From positions 76,943,141 to 77,007,140 of the forward strand of contig NC_092806.1 of the NCBI RefSeq assembly GCF_040954645.1: a stretch of 64,000 nt of DNA, given 5' to 3'. The position numbers and the translations under genes were made by a program. Positions 1-10,161 of this stretch are shown here, in pieces. The notes under the pieces were generated by a model. It was not told the DNA's origin. It searched no databases and worked only from the letters and a program-made list of their open reading frames with translations. Each line of letters starts with the position of its first letter. Position 1 is the first letter of the stretch. This DNA comes from Diabrotica undecimpunctata. Taxonomy: Eukaryota > Arthropoda > Insecta > Coleoptera > Chrysomelidae.

Positions 1-20
1 TGACCCATATTGAAAGCTTT

Positions 21-413
21 TTGAATACTAATTCAGATGATTTAAATAATAAACAGCTAATACAATTAAAATATGATCGTTTATTTGGAACTTGTAAAAA
101 ATTACAAGATTTATTAGATCAAGCGAAGGAGTTAAGTGTTGTTGGTACAACGACTAATGCTACTGAATCATCACAAAGAGAACTTGTATCATCAGCAATG
201 GAAACTATCGGCAGTTTTAAGATTGTTTTGGCTAAATTATTAAATTTATTGGATCACACTGATGATTCACGAGTTTCAAACACTTCTCAAAATCATTTGT
301 CTAATGTAAAACCCCCAGATTTTAATATTAAACCTTTTTCTGGCGACGCTCACGAATGGCATTCATTCTTTGATTTGTTTACAGCACTTGTGTTAAATAA
401 CGCCAAATTATAA
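21..413 (+). pseudogene. BEL/Pao retrotransposon gag, 5' fragment
   Basis: About 130 codons resembling the N-terminal half of a BEL/Pao Gag: a helical, Gln/Leu/Lys-rich start followed by a segment with the BEL-type pattern FxGDxHEWHSFFDLF near the end. The frame stops at 411-413. Gag-like codons (an IEKFYYLK motif) continue just past that stop to 444, where a Ty3/gypsy element has inserted. The gag resumes at 6481 and the zinc-knuckle and protease region at 10162. The element is in the same orientation as the hexosaminidase gene in whose intron it lies. The family call rests on recognised motifs, not on a search. Confidence 0.75.
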
Positions 414-444
414 TTTGCTATCGAAAAATTTTATTATTTAAAAA

Positions 445-652
445 TGTAACAGCCACACCGCTCCATGGCTGAATACCACCGAAGTTACCATAACAGTGTC
501 CACCGAGAGTGAACGGTGACAAGAGACATATATATGTTTTGTTGTTGTAAGATGTAGGTTAAATTGTAACACATGGTTTTCCTTTTAATAAAATCGTGTA
601 AATCAATATTCACAGTCATTACCTAACTATTTTAACTAATACCCACATCACA
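445..652 (+). repeat. 5' LTR of Ty3/gypsy element 1
   Basis: 208 bp with TG...CA ends, identical by eye to the 3' copy at 5526-5733. It contains a CATATATATG tract around 528-537 and an AATAAA polyadenylation signal near 587. It is unusually short for a Ty3/gypsy LTR. Confidence 0.93.
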
Positions 653-654
653 AC

Positions 655-672
655 TGGCACCCAACTTGCAAA
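655..672 (+). other. Primer-binding site of gypsy element 1
   Basis: TGGCACCCAACTTGC starts two bases after the 5' LTR, the standard place for a tRNA-complementary primer-binding site beginning TGG. I cannot assign the tRNA with certainty. Confidence 0.6.
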
Positions 673-840
673 ATAGTTTAAAGTGTAGTTCGTACTGTGA
701 AAATCGTAAAGTTTCATTGTGAACAGGAAAAAGTGTTTTTGCTCCCGCCATTGTAAGGTGATTAGTGGACATTTTCACTTAGTTTAGTGCTTCACAACAA
801 TAAATCTACTGTGTATGTGACTGCTGTGGAAACTCCGCAC

Positions 841-969
841 AGACCACCCAAAAACATCGTGTGGGAATATCAATCTTCCACTACAGACCATTCAAAACAT
901 CCTGTGGGAATATCAATCTTCCACTAGGCCATTCAGAAACATCCTGTGGGAATATCAAGCTTCCATTCA
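841..969 (+). repeat. Three tandem 42-44 bp repeats in the gypsy 1 leader
   Basis: Three imperfect copies (about 842-885, 886-927, 928-969) share the core TGTGGGAATATCAA, between the primer-binding site and the gag-pol start. They lie in the untranslated leader of the genomic RNA, where packaging or translation signals sit in related elements. The function here is unknown. Confidence 0.8.
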
Positions 970-1125
970 AGGGTATTTACAAGAAATAAGCAACAGAAAC
1001 TGTAAGCCTTTAATTTTTATTACTATTTTTGTGTTAAACTTGCAATCACGGCAACAAACGATAAACACAGTTATTCGCTTAGGTCGACGACGGTTTTTAG
1101 TTCAAGCGAATCAACATCAGCAGAA

Positions 1126-4100
1126 ATGTCTTCGGTAAATTTAACAAGCGAACAGTTTCAAGCCTTATTAAATACAATAGCAAGGCATATTTCGGACTCA
1201 GGTAGTTTAGCAAAATGCGCTTCTCGCTTCGATGGATCAAAGGGGGCTGATGTAAAAGCTTTTATAGATGCGGTCGAGATCTATAAAGAGTGCACCCACG
1301 TATCTGACGCGAACGCATTAAAGGGTATACCTATGCTGCTAGACGGTTTCGCCGCCACGTGGTTTCAAGGTGTTAAAAATACGGTAAACACGTGGGCCAG
1401 CGCCATTAATTTATTACGATCAACTTTTGGACCTCAAAAACCAGCCTACAGAGTGTATCGGGAACTGTTTTCGACGGAACAAGATGCTAAAACTCCGTGT
1501 GACATTTTTGTATGCAAAGCGCGCGCGATAATAGCTCAGTTACCGGCAGATACATTAACCGAAGCCACTCAATTAGATATGGTATACGGTTTGTTGCCTA
1601 GGAGAATACGTGAAAAAGTAGCACGTGATAAGATCAATACATTTAGCGAACTCTTAAAAGAATCGAGGCAAACTGAAGAATCGTATGAAAATCCGGAAAT
1701 AAACATTAAAAACGAAAACGAATCAAAACGGGTACGGTGTAGCTTTTGCAAAAATCCAGGTCACGTGAAGGATGAATGTCGAAAATTGGCCGCAGTCAGA
1801 ACCAGGGAAGCAGATTCTCGAAAATCTTCGGTTGAGCCCAAACCTAATCCTCCTCTAGTAACTTCTCATACTAGCCCTAAACCAACCTTTCCTACTTCGA
1901 ATCAGATTTCGTGTTATGGATGTAAGACTCCTGGATTCATTAAGAGTAATTGTCCAAAATGCAAATCATCCAGTAAATCCTCAGCAGTATCTGAATTTAT
2001 GCTTGCTGAAACAGTTAATGTCGACCAACAGTTTGCTACAAACCTATCAACTAAACCCATTGTTCAGGTCACTATTGAAGGTCATGTAGGTCATTGTTAT
2101 CTTGATTCGGGAGCACAGTGCAGTATTGCTGGCTCTCAGCTAAGAGATATCCTCTTGAAGGATGAGGTACCCTTTTCCACAAAAAGTGTAGACATGACCC
2201 TAGCGGATGGTAGGACTACTTCTACCACTGTTTTGGTCTTTGATTTAGTTGTTATCTTACAAAACCGCTCTCATAGCATTTCCTTAATTTCTGTGCCCAC
2301 ACACACAAATAGTCGTACCTTACTGGGGGCAGACTTCTTAAGAAAAGCTAACATCATTCTAGACATTCCTAATGACTCATGGTTTTATGGTGATGTCCCT
2401 AATATCCCCTACTCATTTGCTCCAGATCCAGCTCAGGTCAGCTCTCCTTGCCAGGTCAATAGCGTTACTCTTGCTCATTTAGAACTACGAGTAGATGAAG
2501 GAATTTCTCTATCCTTAGAAGAAAGATCCAATCTTAACAACATTGTTAAGGAAAATTCTGATTTATTCGTATATAATATAGACCCTACTCCATATGCTGA
2601 ACACTCCATTGTATTGGTTGATGATGTACCAATATCTGTTCCACCTTACCGTATGTCAGAGCCCAAAAGGCAATTACTGCGTCAAGAGTTAGATAAACTT
2701 TTGGCTCAAGGCATAATCGAAGAGTGTGAGTCCCCATATGCTTCACCCGTGGTACTTGTGCCTAAGAGAGATGGAGGTATCAGATTAACAGTAGACTATC
2801 GACGCTTAAACGCAATAACACGTGCAGATAAGTACCCTCTGCCACGTATTGAAGATATTTTGCATGCAGCAAAGGAAACCCGATTTATGACTACCCTCGA
2901 CTTAAAATATGGTTATCATCAAATCTCTGTACGAACAGCTGATCGTGACAAAACAGCCTTCGTGTGTCCATTTGGCACCTTTCGTTACACACGCATGCCC
3001 TTTGGTATGTGTAACAGTCCCGCTAGTTTCCAAAGGATGATTGATAAATTTCGTGCTGGTCTTCAAAATCTGAATATCCTAGCTTATTTAGATGATCTGA
3101 TAATATTATCCCCATCCTTCTCTGATCACATAGACGATTTGAAACAAGTATTCAACCGGATGCGCCTATTTAAATTATGTCTAAATAGAGCAAAATGTTC
3201 ATTCGCCTGTGAGGAAGTCCTATATCTCGGACACATCCTTTCACCTTTGGGTATCCGGCCAAGTGAAAATAAAGTATCTGCCATATTAAACATGACACCA
3301 CCCCTAAATGTTACTCAACTGCTAAAATTCCTGCAAACATGCTCATGGTTCCGTAGATTCATCGAAAATTTCTCCCATGTTGCTAAACCTTTGTCGAATT
3401 TAACCAAGAAAAATGTGAAATGGACCTGGGGAGCAGAACAACAAGAGGCCTTTGAATGTCTGAAACAATTATTGTGTTCCGCCCCAATCCTACGACAAGC
3501 TGACTGCAATTTACCTTATATACTTCGTACAGATGCTAGCAATTATGCTTTGGGGGCATGTCTTCTCCAGGGGGAGAAAGAGAACGAACGACCTGTAGAG
3601 TATGCTTCGAGACTTCTGACTCCTGCTGAACAAAACTATAGCACTACAGAACGAGAAGCTCTCGCTGTGGTTTGGGCAGTGAAGAAATTTCGAGGATACT
3701 TAGAAGGCGCTACTACAATAGTGCAAAGTGATCACCAAGCCTTAAAATGGCTAATGACCTTAAAGTCCCCTACTGGACGGTTAGCTCGATGGGCTTTAGA
3801 GCTCATGCCATATGACCTAAAAATAGAATATATCACAGGAAGAAAAAATGTAATCGCAGATACTCTATCAAGGCCTCCCATGACAGAAGTTCCCATCATA
3901 GCTGAAGTTCATCTAGTAAGAGTAGATTTTCCAACTCTTAGTGTTACTGATGTTCGAGAAGAGCAGCTTAATGATCCAGATGTTGCCAAGATTATTAGAT
4001 GTTTAGAAGATCCCTCTTCTGACACAAGCGTAGATTTCAAGAGGTGGGCAGAAAGAGGATATATCATGAACAATGGGATATTATACCGTTATACTCCTGA

Positions 4101-5553
4101 AGTAGATGAAGAAGAGCCCCAATTGGTAGCGGCTAGTACACGTATTCCTCACATACTGCATGAGTACCATGATTCCGCTACTGCTGGTCATTATGGAGTG
4201 GAGAAGACATATCAAAGAATAATAAAACGCTACTATTGGCCTGGAATGAAGAAAATTATCTCTGACCATGTAAGTAAATGTCTTGAGTGCCAACGCTATA
4301 AAGTCTCTAACCTCAAACCCGCTGGTCTCCTACAAACCCCTGTTCAGTCCCAGAGGTTTGAAGTGCTATCTATTGATTTATTTGGGCCTTTGCCCCTCTC
4401 TCCTCAAGGTTATACATGGATTCTGGTAGTGGAAGACACTGCTAGTCGTTGGGTAGAATTATTCCCGTTAGAATCTGCTACTGCCGCTGCCTGCGCCAAG
4501 TGTTTCATAGACAACATAATCTTACGATACGGAATCCCTCGTCGAGTCGTCAGTGACAACGGTACTCAGTTCGTGAGTGCGGTAATGCAGCAAGTGGCGC
4601 ATTGTTTTGGGTACCAACAGAACCTTATACCTGTATACCACCCGGAAGCTAACCCCGTCGAACGAAAAAATAGAGACATTAAAACTCAGTTAGCTATTCT
4701 AACAAATAATGACCATTCGTCTTGGTCTGAAAAGTTACCCGCTATACGGTTCGCGATGAACACTGTGAAGTGCGACTCAACCGGTTTCACTCCCGCGTAC
4801 CTCACGTTCGGTCGCGAGTTACGAACTCCTGATGATGCAAATCGTGATTTTCGAAGCATCATAGCCAAGGACAACTTCGTGCCACAAATCACGCCCTATC
4901 TAATAACTTTGAGTAAAGCTCTTAGTGAAGCCCGCGAGACACATGAACAATCCCAAGATAGACGTAAGAAGTATAAAGACTGCCACCGCCGCTCGGTTTC
5001 GTTCGAAGTAGGTGATATTGTGCTAGTCGATTCGCATACACTAAGTGACGCGTCTAAGTCCATAACTTCGAAGTTCGCGCCGCGTCGTGACGGACCCTAC
5101 AAGGTGACCAAAATGCTGTCCCCTACAACCTATGAAGTTTCACACATCGACACTCCGGATGTCCCTGCTGGAAAATATCATGTCTCAGCCTTGACGCCTT
5201 TCCATGCCGATCCAGAAGATCCGTGCCCTGCTCCAGTTCAACCTCTCCGTAGAAGAGGTCGTCCAGTGAAATCCTCAGAAGCCGACCCTCCTGCTCCACT
5301 GGTCTCCTGCCCAGAGTCTTTGATCCTTGGGTTAGACGATAGCGAAATGGGCCCCCCTGTTGGAGATGACCTTGCTCAAATTGAAGCTGAACCTGAACCT
5401 GACCCTATTGCCAGACGTAGACAACCCCGACCAAAACGTTGTCATTGCTGTCCTGTAGAGCTCTATTCCTGCTTAGACTCTGTTGCCCCACCCGCGAGTC
5501 GCCAGGGTGGTGCAAAGGGGGAGGATGTAACAGCCACACCGCTCCATGGCTGA
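1126..5553 (+). CDS. Gag-Pol polyprotein of Ty3/gypsy element 1 (intact)
   Basis: One 1475-residue frame encodes the whole replication machinery. Gag covers about residues 1-220, with a CCHC zinc knuckle at 205-218 (CSFCKNPGHVKDEC). A second knuckle at 263-276 has Phe in place of the His. An aspartic protease follows, with DSG at 327-329. The reverse transcriptase has its YLDD catalytic box near 654-657, then RNase H (RTDAS near 800). The integrase has an HHCC zinc finger from about 1014 and catalytic Asp, Asp and Glu near 1084, 1142 and 1178. A GPY/F-type module near 1318 (RRDGPYKV) and a Pro/Arg-rich tail follow. There is no frameshift or internal stop, so Gag and Pol are fused in one frame. 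The stop lies 28 bp inside the 3' LTR. The ATG at 1126 is the first in frame after the leader repeats. Confidence 0.95.
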   Translation: MSSVNLTSEQFQALLNTIARHISDSGSLAKCASRFDGSKGADVKAFIDAVEIYKECTHVSDANALKGIPMLLDGFAATWFQGVKNTVNTWASAINLLRSTFGPQKPAYRVYRELFSTEQDAKTPCDIFVCKARAIIAQLPADTLTEATQLDMVYGLLPRRIREKVARDKINTFSELLKESRQTEESYENPEINIKNENESKRVRCSFCKNPGHVKDECRKLAAVRTREADSRKSSVEPKPNPPLVTSHTSPKPTFPTSNQISCYGCKTPGFIKSNCPKCKSSSKSSAVSEFMLAETVNVDQQFATNLSTKPIVQVTIEGHVGHCYLDSGAQCSIAGSQLRDILLKDEVPFSTKSVDMTLADGRTTSTTVLVFDLVVILQNRSHSISLISVPTHTNSRTLLGADFLRKANIILDIPNDSWFYGDVPNIPYSFAPDPAQVSSPCQVNSVTLAHLELRVDEGISLSLEERSNLNNIVKENSDLFVYNIDPTPYAEHSIVLVDDVPISVPPYRMSEPKRQLLRQELDKLLAQGIIEECESPYASPVVLVPKRDGGIRLTVDYRRLNAITRADKYPLPRIEDILHAAKETRFMTTLDLKYGYHQISVRTADRDKTAFVCPFGTFRYTRMPFGMCNSPASFQRMIDKFRAGLQNLNILAYLDDLIILSPSFSDHIDDLKQVFNRMRLFKLCLNRAKCSFACEEVLYLGHILSPLGIRPSENKVSAILNMTPPLNVTQLLKFLQTCSWFRRFIENFSHVAKPLSNLTKKNVKWTWGAEQQEAFECLKQLLCSAPILRQADCNLPYILRTDASNYALGACLLQGEKENERPVEYASRLLTPAEQNYSTTEREALAVVWAVKKFRGYLEGATTIVQSDHQALKWLMTLKSPTGRLARWALELMPYDLKIEYITGRKNVIADTLSRPPMTEVPIIAEVHLVRVDFPTLSVTDVREEQLNDPDVAKIIRCLEDPSSDTSVDFKRWAERGYIMNNGILYRYTPEVDEEEPQLVAASTRIPHILHEYHDSATAGHYGVEKTYQRIIKRYYWPGMKKIISDHVSKCLECQRYKVSNLKPAGLLQTPVQSQRFEVLSIDLFGPLPLSPQGYTWILVVEDTASRWVELFPLESATAAACAKCFIDNIILRYGIPRRVVSDNGTQFVSAVMQQVAHCFGYQQNLIPVYHPEANPVERKNRDIKTQLAILTNNDHSSWSEKLPAIRFAMNTVKCDSTGFTPAYLTFGRELRTPDDANRDFRSIIAKDNFVPQITPYLITLSKALSEARETHEQSQDRRKKYKDCHRRSVSFEVGDIVLVDSHTLSDASKSITSKFAPRRDGPYKVTKMLSPTTYEVSHIDTPDVPAGKYHVSALTPFHADPEDPCPAPVQPLRRRGRPVKSSEADPPAPLVSCPESLILGLDDSEMGPPVGDDLAQIEAEPEPDPIARRRQPRPKRCHCCPVELYSCLDSVAPPASRQGGAKGEDVTATPLHG

Positions 5554-5733
5554 ATACCACCGAAGTTACCATAACAGTGTCCACCGAGAGTGAACGGTGA
5601 CAAGAGACATATATATGTTTTGTTGTTGTAAGATGTAGGTTAAATTGTAACACATGGTTTTCCTTTTAATAAAATCGTGTAAATCAATATTCACAGTCAT
5701 TACCTAACTATTTTAACTAATACCCACATCACA
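5526..5733 (+). repeat. 3' LTR of Ty3/gypsy element 1
   Basis: 208 bp, no difference seen from the 5' LTR. A purine-rich run (CAAAGGGGGAGGA) lies directly upstream and is the likely polypurine tract; it also encodes the end of Pol. Confidence 0.93.
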
Positions 5734-5737
5734 AAAA

Positions 5738-5899
5738 CGTTTTTATTTAAAAAATAATTACAAAGACAAAAATAAGCTTTTAAATTCTTGGTATTGTACA
5801 TTATTCGATCAAAAAACTATGAATAAATATAATTCTCATGAACTAAGGATGATTCATATCACATGTAAAAAAACATTAGATTTGGTTAAAAATTTAAAC
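5738..5899 (+). other. Unassigned A-rich flank between gypsy 1 and the MITE
   Basis: This stretch continues the BEL/Pao target sequence interrupted by gypsy 1, but it is too decayed for me to read gag codons in it. Confidence 0.4.
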
Positions 5900-6480
5900 T
5901 TAAGGCTGTTTTAGCAGTTCAAGCCAACTGCGATTTGAAATGGGCGTATCACTTACTTTTCCACACTGCTTACGCGAGACCATCTTTACTCAGTGCCGCC
6001 GGCCGACGGGTAGTTTAATGACAACAAATACATTATTCTCCATTCAAATTAGTTTTAACACGAACTAACTGACCGTACGTTCATGAGATTTGACGTCACG
6101 AAGGCGATAACGATGAAACTAAGCCCAATGATGAGTAACACGTTTCACTATTAGATTTCAGTATTTTTTAGCAATTTTCTTTAAATTTGGAACACGCTTT
6201 TCTCGATTATTACTGGACACAGAAAGGTGAAACAAAAATCAACGATTACAGAAAAAAAAACTCTTTCGAGTGATGGGCGTAAAAAGTTTGGTTATAATAG
6301 AACGTTAAACAGTATATTCCAATTTTTCAACAGAAGTTTCAAAAAAATAAAAAAAGTAAAACCATCAGTTTAAAGGCAACATAATTTCGAATAACGTGTC
6401 CAAATTTCGAGACATTTTGTCAGTAAATAACAGAGAAAACACTGTCCCTAGGTTTTGATGCACCGATAAAACAGCCTTAA
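5900..6480. mobile_element. TTAA-flanked MITE with short inverted ends
   Basis: TTAA at 5900-5903 and 6477-6480 flank a 573-bp unit whose ends are inverted copies (GGCTGTTTTA at 5904-5913 against TAAAACAGCC at 6467-6476). TTAA duplications are typical of piggyBac-type elements and a few other superfamilies. No coding frame was found, so it is a non-autonomous copy inserted in the BEL/Pao gag. Confidence 0.65.
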
Positions 6481-6766
6481 CGGCTGAAATCAATTTAGAC
6501 ACATTGTTAGTATTAATCTTAAAAAAGAAACTAGATTATCAGACTAGACGCGCTTTTGAAAACGAACGCAATCCAAACGAACTGCCATCTACTAATGGGT
6601 TTTTTGAATTTTTGCAAAAACGATATAATGTATTAAATAATTTAAACATATTTGAATCTAACGCTAAACCTGGAAGTAATAATAATAGTAATTTTGAAAG
6701 GGACGCATCTAAAGTATCATTACACACAAATGTTCCGGAATCTCGTCATGTTACAAATTTTTATTA
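6481..6766 (+). pseudogene. BEL/Pao gag, middle fragment
   Basis: The readable frame (6504-6767) has the BEL Gag pattern LDYQTRRAFENER followed by LPSTNGFFEFLQKRY, the expected continuation of the fragment at 21-413. It is cut by the Tc1/mariner-like insertion starting at 6767. Confidence 0.75.
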
Positions 6767-7279
6767 GCGTTCCACGTTAAGAAAATAACATTAGGCTTAT
6801 GGAGATCAGTGTTGCCAAAACTCTTAGGCATGCGGTTTATTAGATTGTCGATTATGATTCATTGTAATCAGAGCCGTATTCAGCACTGTGTACTTGTAGT
6901 TAATTAATTTCACTAATAAAAGGATATGTATAGTTGAATACAAAATAATGCATTATCAATACCTGTTTCTTTAATAGACAGATATGGGTATGCATTTATT
7001 ATAGGTCTAATAAAAATAGTTATATTTTACTATTGTTTAACATTACATATTGATTAACGCTTTAAATAAGATATAACTAAAAAAACAAGTGCAGCTTTAA
7101 TTTTATTTTCATGTAAGTAATAACAACAATTGCATACATAAAATGTTTTCCTTGTATACAGGGTGAATCATTACTAATGAAACGAAAGATTACAGCGAAA
7201 GAGTAAAAAAATTAAATTACTATTATTTATATATATTATATTATTACTAATTAAATTAAATTAATCTAAAATAAAGTAT

Positions 7280-7410
7280 TCAACTAGTGAATTCAGAGGT
7301 TTAATCGGTCATTCAGGTTGGCAAATAAAAAAAGAAGTCAACTACTTCATAAGTTTATCGAAAACGTTTCGCTTTATATATCTAAAGCTTCATCAGTTCT
7401 CTAAAATATA
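7280..7410 (-). repeat. Dispersed repeat end with hammerhead-like hairpin
   Basis: On the - strand, CTGATGA (7390-7396) is followed by a GCTTT/AAAGC hairpin and GCGAAACG (7365-7372). The flanking segment AAACCTCTG...TTTGCCAA is also present in inverted orientation at 31350-31390, so this is one end of a dispersed family. Confidence 0.6.
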
Positions 7411-7699
7411 AACAGATGACATAGAGTTTATAAGAAATACAGATGTTAATAGTTCATAACTTACAACTAATATGTAGTATATTATCGATGTTATTATATA
7501 TCTACTGTAAACTTTACTCATTATTTAAAACTAACTTAACAAAAAAAAAAACAAAAAACACAAACTCTGCAAAAAATGATGTTCATATTCATAGATACGA
7601 AGATTAAAAAAAATTTAAACGAACGTTTGGCTTCATTTAGAGATGGTTCTCCAATGAAAATAAACAAAGCACTGATTTATTTCAATCGACGCGATACCG

Positions 7700-7703
<4 letters not shown>

Positions 7704-7772
<69 letters not shown>
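7704..7772. repeat. (TA)n array
   Basis: An uninterrupted TA dinucleotide run of about 69 bp. It joins directly to the dispersed module at 7773, the same junction seen at 52338. Confidence 0.95.
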
Positions 7773-7774
<2 letters not shown>

Positions 7775-7990
7775 CCTAGAGCTAAGATTAATACTATGAT
7801 AAAAATTAATATTAAACTCACCAGTCTTCCGGGTTGAACCGCGTCGATATCCATTGGGCCGAGCTTTCGACATCCTCTCTGATGTCTTCTTTAGGGCTTC
7901 CGAGGTTTCAGTCTCCTGAGTCCCCAGACACTACTACACTTATCACTAGTCACTTCACTATAAGACTTTTCGGATTTGGCACTTTGTGTC
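7773..7990 (-). repeat. Dispersed module A, copy 1, attached to (TA)n
   Basis: About 215 bp, largely reverse-complementary to 52100-52338 (shared core CCAGTCTTCCGGGTTGAACC). Both copies have the (TA)n array at the same boundary, next to CTAGAGCTAAGATTAATA. I do not recognise a coding function. Confidence 0.75.
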
Positions 7991-8020
7991 CGTCGATTTG
8001 CACACTATCACATAATTCAC

Positions 8021-9412
8021 TCACTGCATATTAACATCATCCTCATTTTCTCTATCATCGCTATCACTTTCATTACTGTCACTGTCAACCGTCACATTTA
8101 TTACCACAGGATCAATCTCGTCCATCAACCCATCAATAACCCAAAATTTTTGCTCTTCCTTAATAGCCAGTTTACAATAGTTTTTCCAGTTTTCCACTGT
8201 AACTACACCAAATGCATTTCTTATTAATTGTTCCATAGCGGCGGCCTTAAACTCTGTGTTGTGTGAGGCAATATGTCTTTTGACTTGACTCCATACCATT
8301 TCAATTGGATTTAACTCACAATGGTATGGAGGTAGTCTCAGAATGGCAACATTTTTCTCTTTGCACATCTCGTCGATTTTATATTTTATGTATTTTTCTT
8401 TGTATGTGTTTACGACTTCCATGAGCTCTGATTTTAAATAATCTTCTTCAAAAAAGACATCTTTCTCCAGCAACCACGTCTTAATTTGATCTTTATTGAA
8501 GGCTTGTGTCGGAATCGCTTCTTCTCTCCTCGAATGGTACGAAGCGTTGTCCATCACCACAACACTTTTCTCTGGAAGATTAGGAAGCAGCTTTTCCTTA
8601 AACCATTGTTCAAATATAGGACCATCCATCTCATCATGATAGTCCGCTGAGTTTTTTTTTTAACTAAAAACCAAAAAGCAGCATCTTCTACAAAGCCCAA
8701 TTCGCTACCTGCATGCACTATAACAAATCGGGGGCCTCGTTGTGTCGGCTGTTTTAGGCCTGTTGACAACCCCTTAACAAACGCATCCCTGGTTGAAGTC
8801 ACTGAGAGGTCCTTCCATTCTTTGGAAACACTATGTCCAACATTCACCCAAGTTTCGTCCAAATAAACGACGGTGTATCCTTGAGAACGAAATTTTTTTA
8901 TTTCACGAAAATACTGATGCCTCCATTTTAGAATATCGGGCCCTTCAATCATGCTTGACTTTACTCCTCGTTTGCAAAAAACAAAGTTCATTTCATGGAG
9001 TATTCTCCACATTGTTGTGCGTGACATGTTTGCTAAATCTTTGTCTTTTTTAACCAGTGCAAAAACTTTGTTCAATGTCGGCGGTAAATTTTTAAAGAAA
9101 AAACTATGCACGATGGCACGTAGTCGCGTATGAACTACTGCATCGTAAGTGAACTTTCTGTTGTTCACTCTACTTTTGGTACGTTTTCTTGTTTTTTTTT
9201 ATGGGCATTAGTCCTCATTCCGCAGCTTCTTTGCGGATTTTAAAAATAGTACTAAAACTTACTCCTGTCATAGCACTTACTTTATGGGTTAAACTTCTAA
9301 CACTTTCACCACTTCTTAAGTTTAGATGATAATTAAATACATTTAAAACAATATGTTTTGCACGGATGTCCAAGATATTCCCTTGGCTTAATTTTTGAAT
9401 TTCCATTTTCAA
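8021..9412 (-). pseudogene. DDE transposase of the Tc1/mariner superfamily (DD82E), broken
   Basis: Three - strand frames (9412-9215, 9168-8554, 8629-8021) together cover about 440 residues. They run from an N-terminal helix-turn-helix, through a linker, to a DDE domain with YLDETWV (first Asp), VVMDNASYH (second Asp) and LPPYHCELNPIEMVW (catalytic Glu). I count 82 residues between the second Asp and the Glu, against 34-39 in ordinary Tc1/mariner. The gene is dead: frameshifts sit in A runs near 8651-8660 and 9190-9197 (- strand) and there is a stop at 9215-9217. A pair of Trp/Lys/Glu-rich helices fills the extra D-E spacing. Confidence 0.85.
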
Positions 9413-9423
9413 TTAACATTTAT

Positions 9424-9804
9424 CTGTAAAGTCAGAATAACAACTGAAGAACCACAAAGCCTTATTATTATTATTTAGTCTCAGAGAATGACATAAAATC
9501 GCTGACATACGCACACCGTATTATTTTAAGTTGCAATTAGTAATTAGATATATGCGTTCCAAGCGGTCCGTTTATTTGCTTTTAAATATTTAATAGCCGA
9601 CAAAGTGTAACATTTAACTGTAAAGTCAGAATAACAACTGAAGAACCACAAAGCCTTATTATCATTATTTAGTCTCAGGGAACGACATAAAATCGCTGAC
9701 ATACGCACACAGTATTATTTTAAGTTGCAATTAGTAATTAGATATATGCGTTCCAATCGGTTCGTTTATTGCTTTAAAATCTTTAATAGCCGACAAAGTG
9801 CATG
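9424..9804. repeat. 194-bp tandem duplication near the transposon end
   Basis: The stretch starting CTGTAAAGTCAGAATAAC at 9424 repeats at 9618 with scattered mismatches. It lies between the transposase start and the right inverted repeat. Confidence 0.85.
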
Positions 9805-10161
9805 ATTTAACTAAGCAATATTTTCTACTGATTTCTATGATTCATGGTATATGGTATTCTTACCGAAAAACAAATAAACTGTCGTTACTATAATTAAAAT
9901 AAGATAAAATAAAATTATCTTTTGTAAATACTATTTATTTAATTAAAATCATTTTCCCTACTTTTCATCTCTTGTTTCGAATGGGCACTTTTGGCCAATT
10001 ACGTTAAAAAACATTAATTTAATTCATGTCTGTGGAAACTAAAATACAAATTATACAGCCCTGACTCCTGCTTGTGTTCATCGTGGCATCGTCGCGTTTC
10101 TATCGTCCATAAGAAATACATGGCCCTATCTCCACAATGTTATTTTCTTAACGTGAAACGC

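Larger units (their letters stand above)
445..5733 (+). mobile_element. Complete Ty3/gypsy LTR retrotransposon, element 1
   Basis: A 5289-bp element bounded by two 208-bp direct LTRs that start TGTAACAG and end ACATCACA. It is flanked by a 4-bp target duplication AAAA (441-444 and 5734-5737). Inside are a primer-binding site, a leader with tandem repeats, and one uninterrupted gag-pol frame. Reading the two LTRs side by side I found no mismatch, so the insertion is recent. The target was the gag of an older BEL/Pao copy. There is no env frame. The element looks complete and potentially autonomous; expression cannot be judged from sequence. Confidence 0.93.
6767..10161 (-). mobile_element. Tc1/mariner-superfamily element with DD82E spacing, itself invaded
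   Basis: 26-bp terminal inverted repeats (6767-6792 and 10136-10161, one mismatch; core CACGTTAAGAAAATAACATT) bound a 3395-bp unit that splits the BEL/Pao gag from its zinc-knuckle region. The transposase relic lies on the - strand at 8021-9412. The left half has been invaded by a hammerhead-like repeat end (about 7280-7400), a (TA)n array and a dispersed module (7773-7990). A 194-bp tandem duplication sits near the right end. A TA duplication is visible on the left (6765-6766) but not cleanly on the right. Confidence 0.75.
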
